Shown here piece by piece: positions 63,426 to 64,000 of a stretch of 64,000 nt of DNA. The translations under genes were made by a program, and so were the position numbers. The stretch's first letter is position 1; each line of letters starts with the position of its first letter. The stretch lies in contig NZ_NIQA01000005.1 of NCBI RefSeq assembly GCF_002236805.1, positions 109,634 through 173,633 on the forward strand. Direction: 5' to 3'. The stretch comes from Pusillimonas sp. T2. Its GTDB lineage: Bacteria > Pseudomonadota > Gammaproteobacteria > Burkholderiales > Burkholderiaceae_B. The notes beneath the pieces were generated by a model, which was not told the DNA's origin, did not search any database, and saw only the letters and a program-made list of their open reading frames with translations.

Positions 63426-63471
63426 AAAACGCCCTGTAATCCTGGAAGACCAGGGTTGCAGGGCGTCTTTT
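63425..63471. terminator. Bidirectional terminator after the third LysR
   Basis: Outer stem ACGCCCTG/CAGGGCGT (63429-63436 and 63459-63466) with inner stem CCTGG/CCAGG, followed by CTTTT on the plus strand and A6 upstream, which gives T6 for the minus-strand gene that ends at 63508. Confidence 0.85.
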
Positions 63472-63477
63472 CAAACT

Positions 63478-63498
63478 ACGTGGGGCGTAGCCCCACGT
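63478..63498 (-). terminator. Second hairpin at the 3' end of the repeat-tail gene
   Basis: A perfect 9-bp stem ACGTGGGGC/GCCCCACGT with a 3-nt loop, 10 bp after the stop of the minus-strand gene. It has no long T-run, so it may protect the mRNA end while the neighbouring hairpin terminates. Confidence 0.55.
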
Positions 63499-63507
63499 TT
63501 GCTTGTG

Positions 63508-64000
63508 TTATGCGAAGCGCGAAGGGCGGCTGGTTGCGCCTGTCTTGGCTCCCGCAGGCTTTTTGAAGCTGGGGCGGGGGCGAGCAGGGCGATCGGTTGC
63601 TGCAGCAGCAGGGCCGTCGTGGCGCTTCGAGCCGCCAAAGTGGCCACGGTGGGCGCCGGCGTCCTGGTCGCGATATGCCGGGGCACGGCCTTCGAACGCA
63701 GGTTTGTCGCCAAAGCGGCCTTCGGGTTTGCTGTACGAAGTACGACCTTCAGATTTCCCGAACGAAGGCTTGTCGCCGAAACGACCTTCAGGTTTGTTAT
63801 ACGAAGGCTTGTCGCCGAAACGGCCTTCAGGCTTGCCATACGAAGGCTTGTCGCCGAAACGACCTTCAGGTTTGCTATACGAAGGCTTGTCGCCAAAGCG
63901 ACCTTCGGGTTTGCTATATGAAGGTTTGTCGCCGAAACGACCTTCGGGTTTGCCGAACGAAGGCTTGTCGCCAAAGCGGCCTTCAGGCTTACCATATGAA
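63508..64000 (-). CDS. C-terminal tail of a 5'-truncated protein with 13-residue repeats
   Basis: Reading on the minus strand, the frame is open from the window edge to a TAA at 63508, with no start inside the window; 164 residues are visible. The N-terminal 95 or so consist of seven GRFGDKP-containing repeats of a 13-residue unit (SYGKPEGRFGDKP with Y/F and G/S/N variants) plus one shortened copy, then a basic, disordered end (SKRHDG..., RPRPSFKKPAG..., SRPSRFA). Such Arg/Gly/Lys-rich tails occur on DEAD-box RNA helicases (RhlE type) and on RluB-type pseudouridine synthases of Burkholderiales; the catalytic part outside the window would decide. The other long frames here are shadows with simple Ala/Thr/Leu or Phe/Arg patterns. 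Confidence 0.8.
   Translation of the reverse strand, partial: SYGKPEGRFGDKPSFGKPEGRFGDKPSYSKPEGRFGDKPSYSKPEGRFGDKPSYGKPEGRFGDKPSYNKPEGRFGDKPSFGKSEGRTSYSKPEGRFGDKPAFEGRAPAYRDQDAGAHRGHFGGSKRHDGPAAAATDRPARPRPSFKKPAGAKTGATSRPSRFA
63694..64000. repeat. Tandem 39-bp repeats inside the coding tail
   Basis: About seven full copies and one shortened copy of a 39-bp unit (plus-strand core GGCTTGTCGCCGAAACGACC with synonymous differences), continuing beyond the window edge. The unit length is a multiple of three and matches the 13-residue protein repeat. Copies differ mainly at codon third positions and at the Y/F and G/S/N sites. Confidence 0.92.

Noticed and set aside
63471..63995. Minus-strand frame with Ala/Thr/Leu repeats (SLKAALATSLRSANPK-like) and a plus-strand Phe/Arg repeat frame in the same place
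   Set aside because: Both are out-of-frame readings of the 39-bp repeats. The frame giving KPEGRFGDKP with a basic tail has protein-like composition, ends just before terminators, and is open to the window edge.
63694..64000. Possible CRISPR array from regular 39-bp repetition
   Set aside because: The repeats are directly tandem with no unique spacers, lie in a coding frame, and have no cas genes near.
1..64000. Insertion sequences, integrases, rRNA or replication origin
   Set aside because: No transposase, long terminal inverted repeat, rRNA segment or DnaA-box cluster was recognised. XerC is the housekeeping recombinase in its usual dapF context.

Overview
The window looks like a chromosome segment from a betaproteobacterium of the order Burkholderiales, most likely near the Alcaligenaceae (the Bordetella/Pusillimonas/Advenella side). 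This rests on moderately high GC, an SAH riboswitch ahead of ahcY, a DksA without its zinc cysteines next to cobW/zur/znu, type III pantothenate kinase beside birA, and the petABC-mscL-nif3-protease order. I cannot name the species. No insertion sequence, prophage, integrase scar or CRISPR array was seen. Nearly all bases are coding, and no gene-free stretch exceeds about 300 bases.

Layout. 1-8.4 kb: the 3' end of cysA, a tRNA-Thr, the sspA/sspB pair with a SnoaL-like gene, the cytochrome bc1 operon petABC, mscL, a Nif3-family gene and a membrane-anchored HtrA/DegS-type protease. 8.4-22.8 kb: a membrane diguanylate cyclase, a polyol-dehydrogenase homologue with substituted catalytic residues, galE, LPS core genes waaC-waaA, galU, coaX, birA, an alpha/beta hydrolase, then dacC, a D-amino-acid transaminase, ybeD, lipB and lipA.

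22.9-39.5 kb is the accessory, catabolic part. A LysR regulator sits beside a Liv-type ABC importer operon whose binding protein carries a Tat signal. A convergent operon encodes an intradiol ring-cleavage dioxygenase, a citryl-CoA-lyase-like protein and a family III CoA-transferase. The two operons have the same two-part element in the same orientation relative to their first genes, so one regulator probably controls uptake and breakdown together. After a cobalamin adenosyltransferase and a CusF-like protein comes a second LysR with a divergent cluster: a salicyloyl-CoA/anthraniloyl-CoA-type flavin monooxygenase, 3-hydroxyacyl-CoA dehydrogenase, enoyl-CoA hydratase, an acyl-CoA dehydrogenase without the usual glutamate base, and an orphan Liv-type binding protein. 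Together these suggest CoA-linked breakdown of aromatic acids. The substrates cannot be read from sequence.

39.6-64 kb: hslVU, dksA, a zinc block (CobW-type GTPase, zur, a small membrane protein, znuCBA, with a palindromic Zur-type site), xerC-DUF484-dapF, two lipid A acyltransferases, and a methionine/SAM cycle block (metK, DUF1289, SAH riboswitch, ahcY, holin-like membrane protein, metF). Then 5-formyl-THF cyclo-ligase, a soluble lytic transglycosylase, cca, a methyltransferase with a membrane N-terminus, wrbA, a pirin and a third LysR. The window ends inside a minus-strand gene with a 13-residue-repeat tail.
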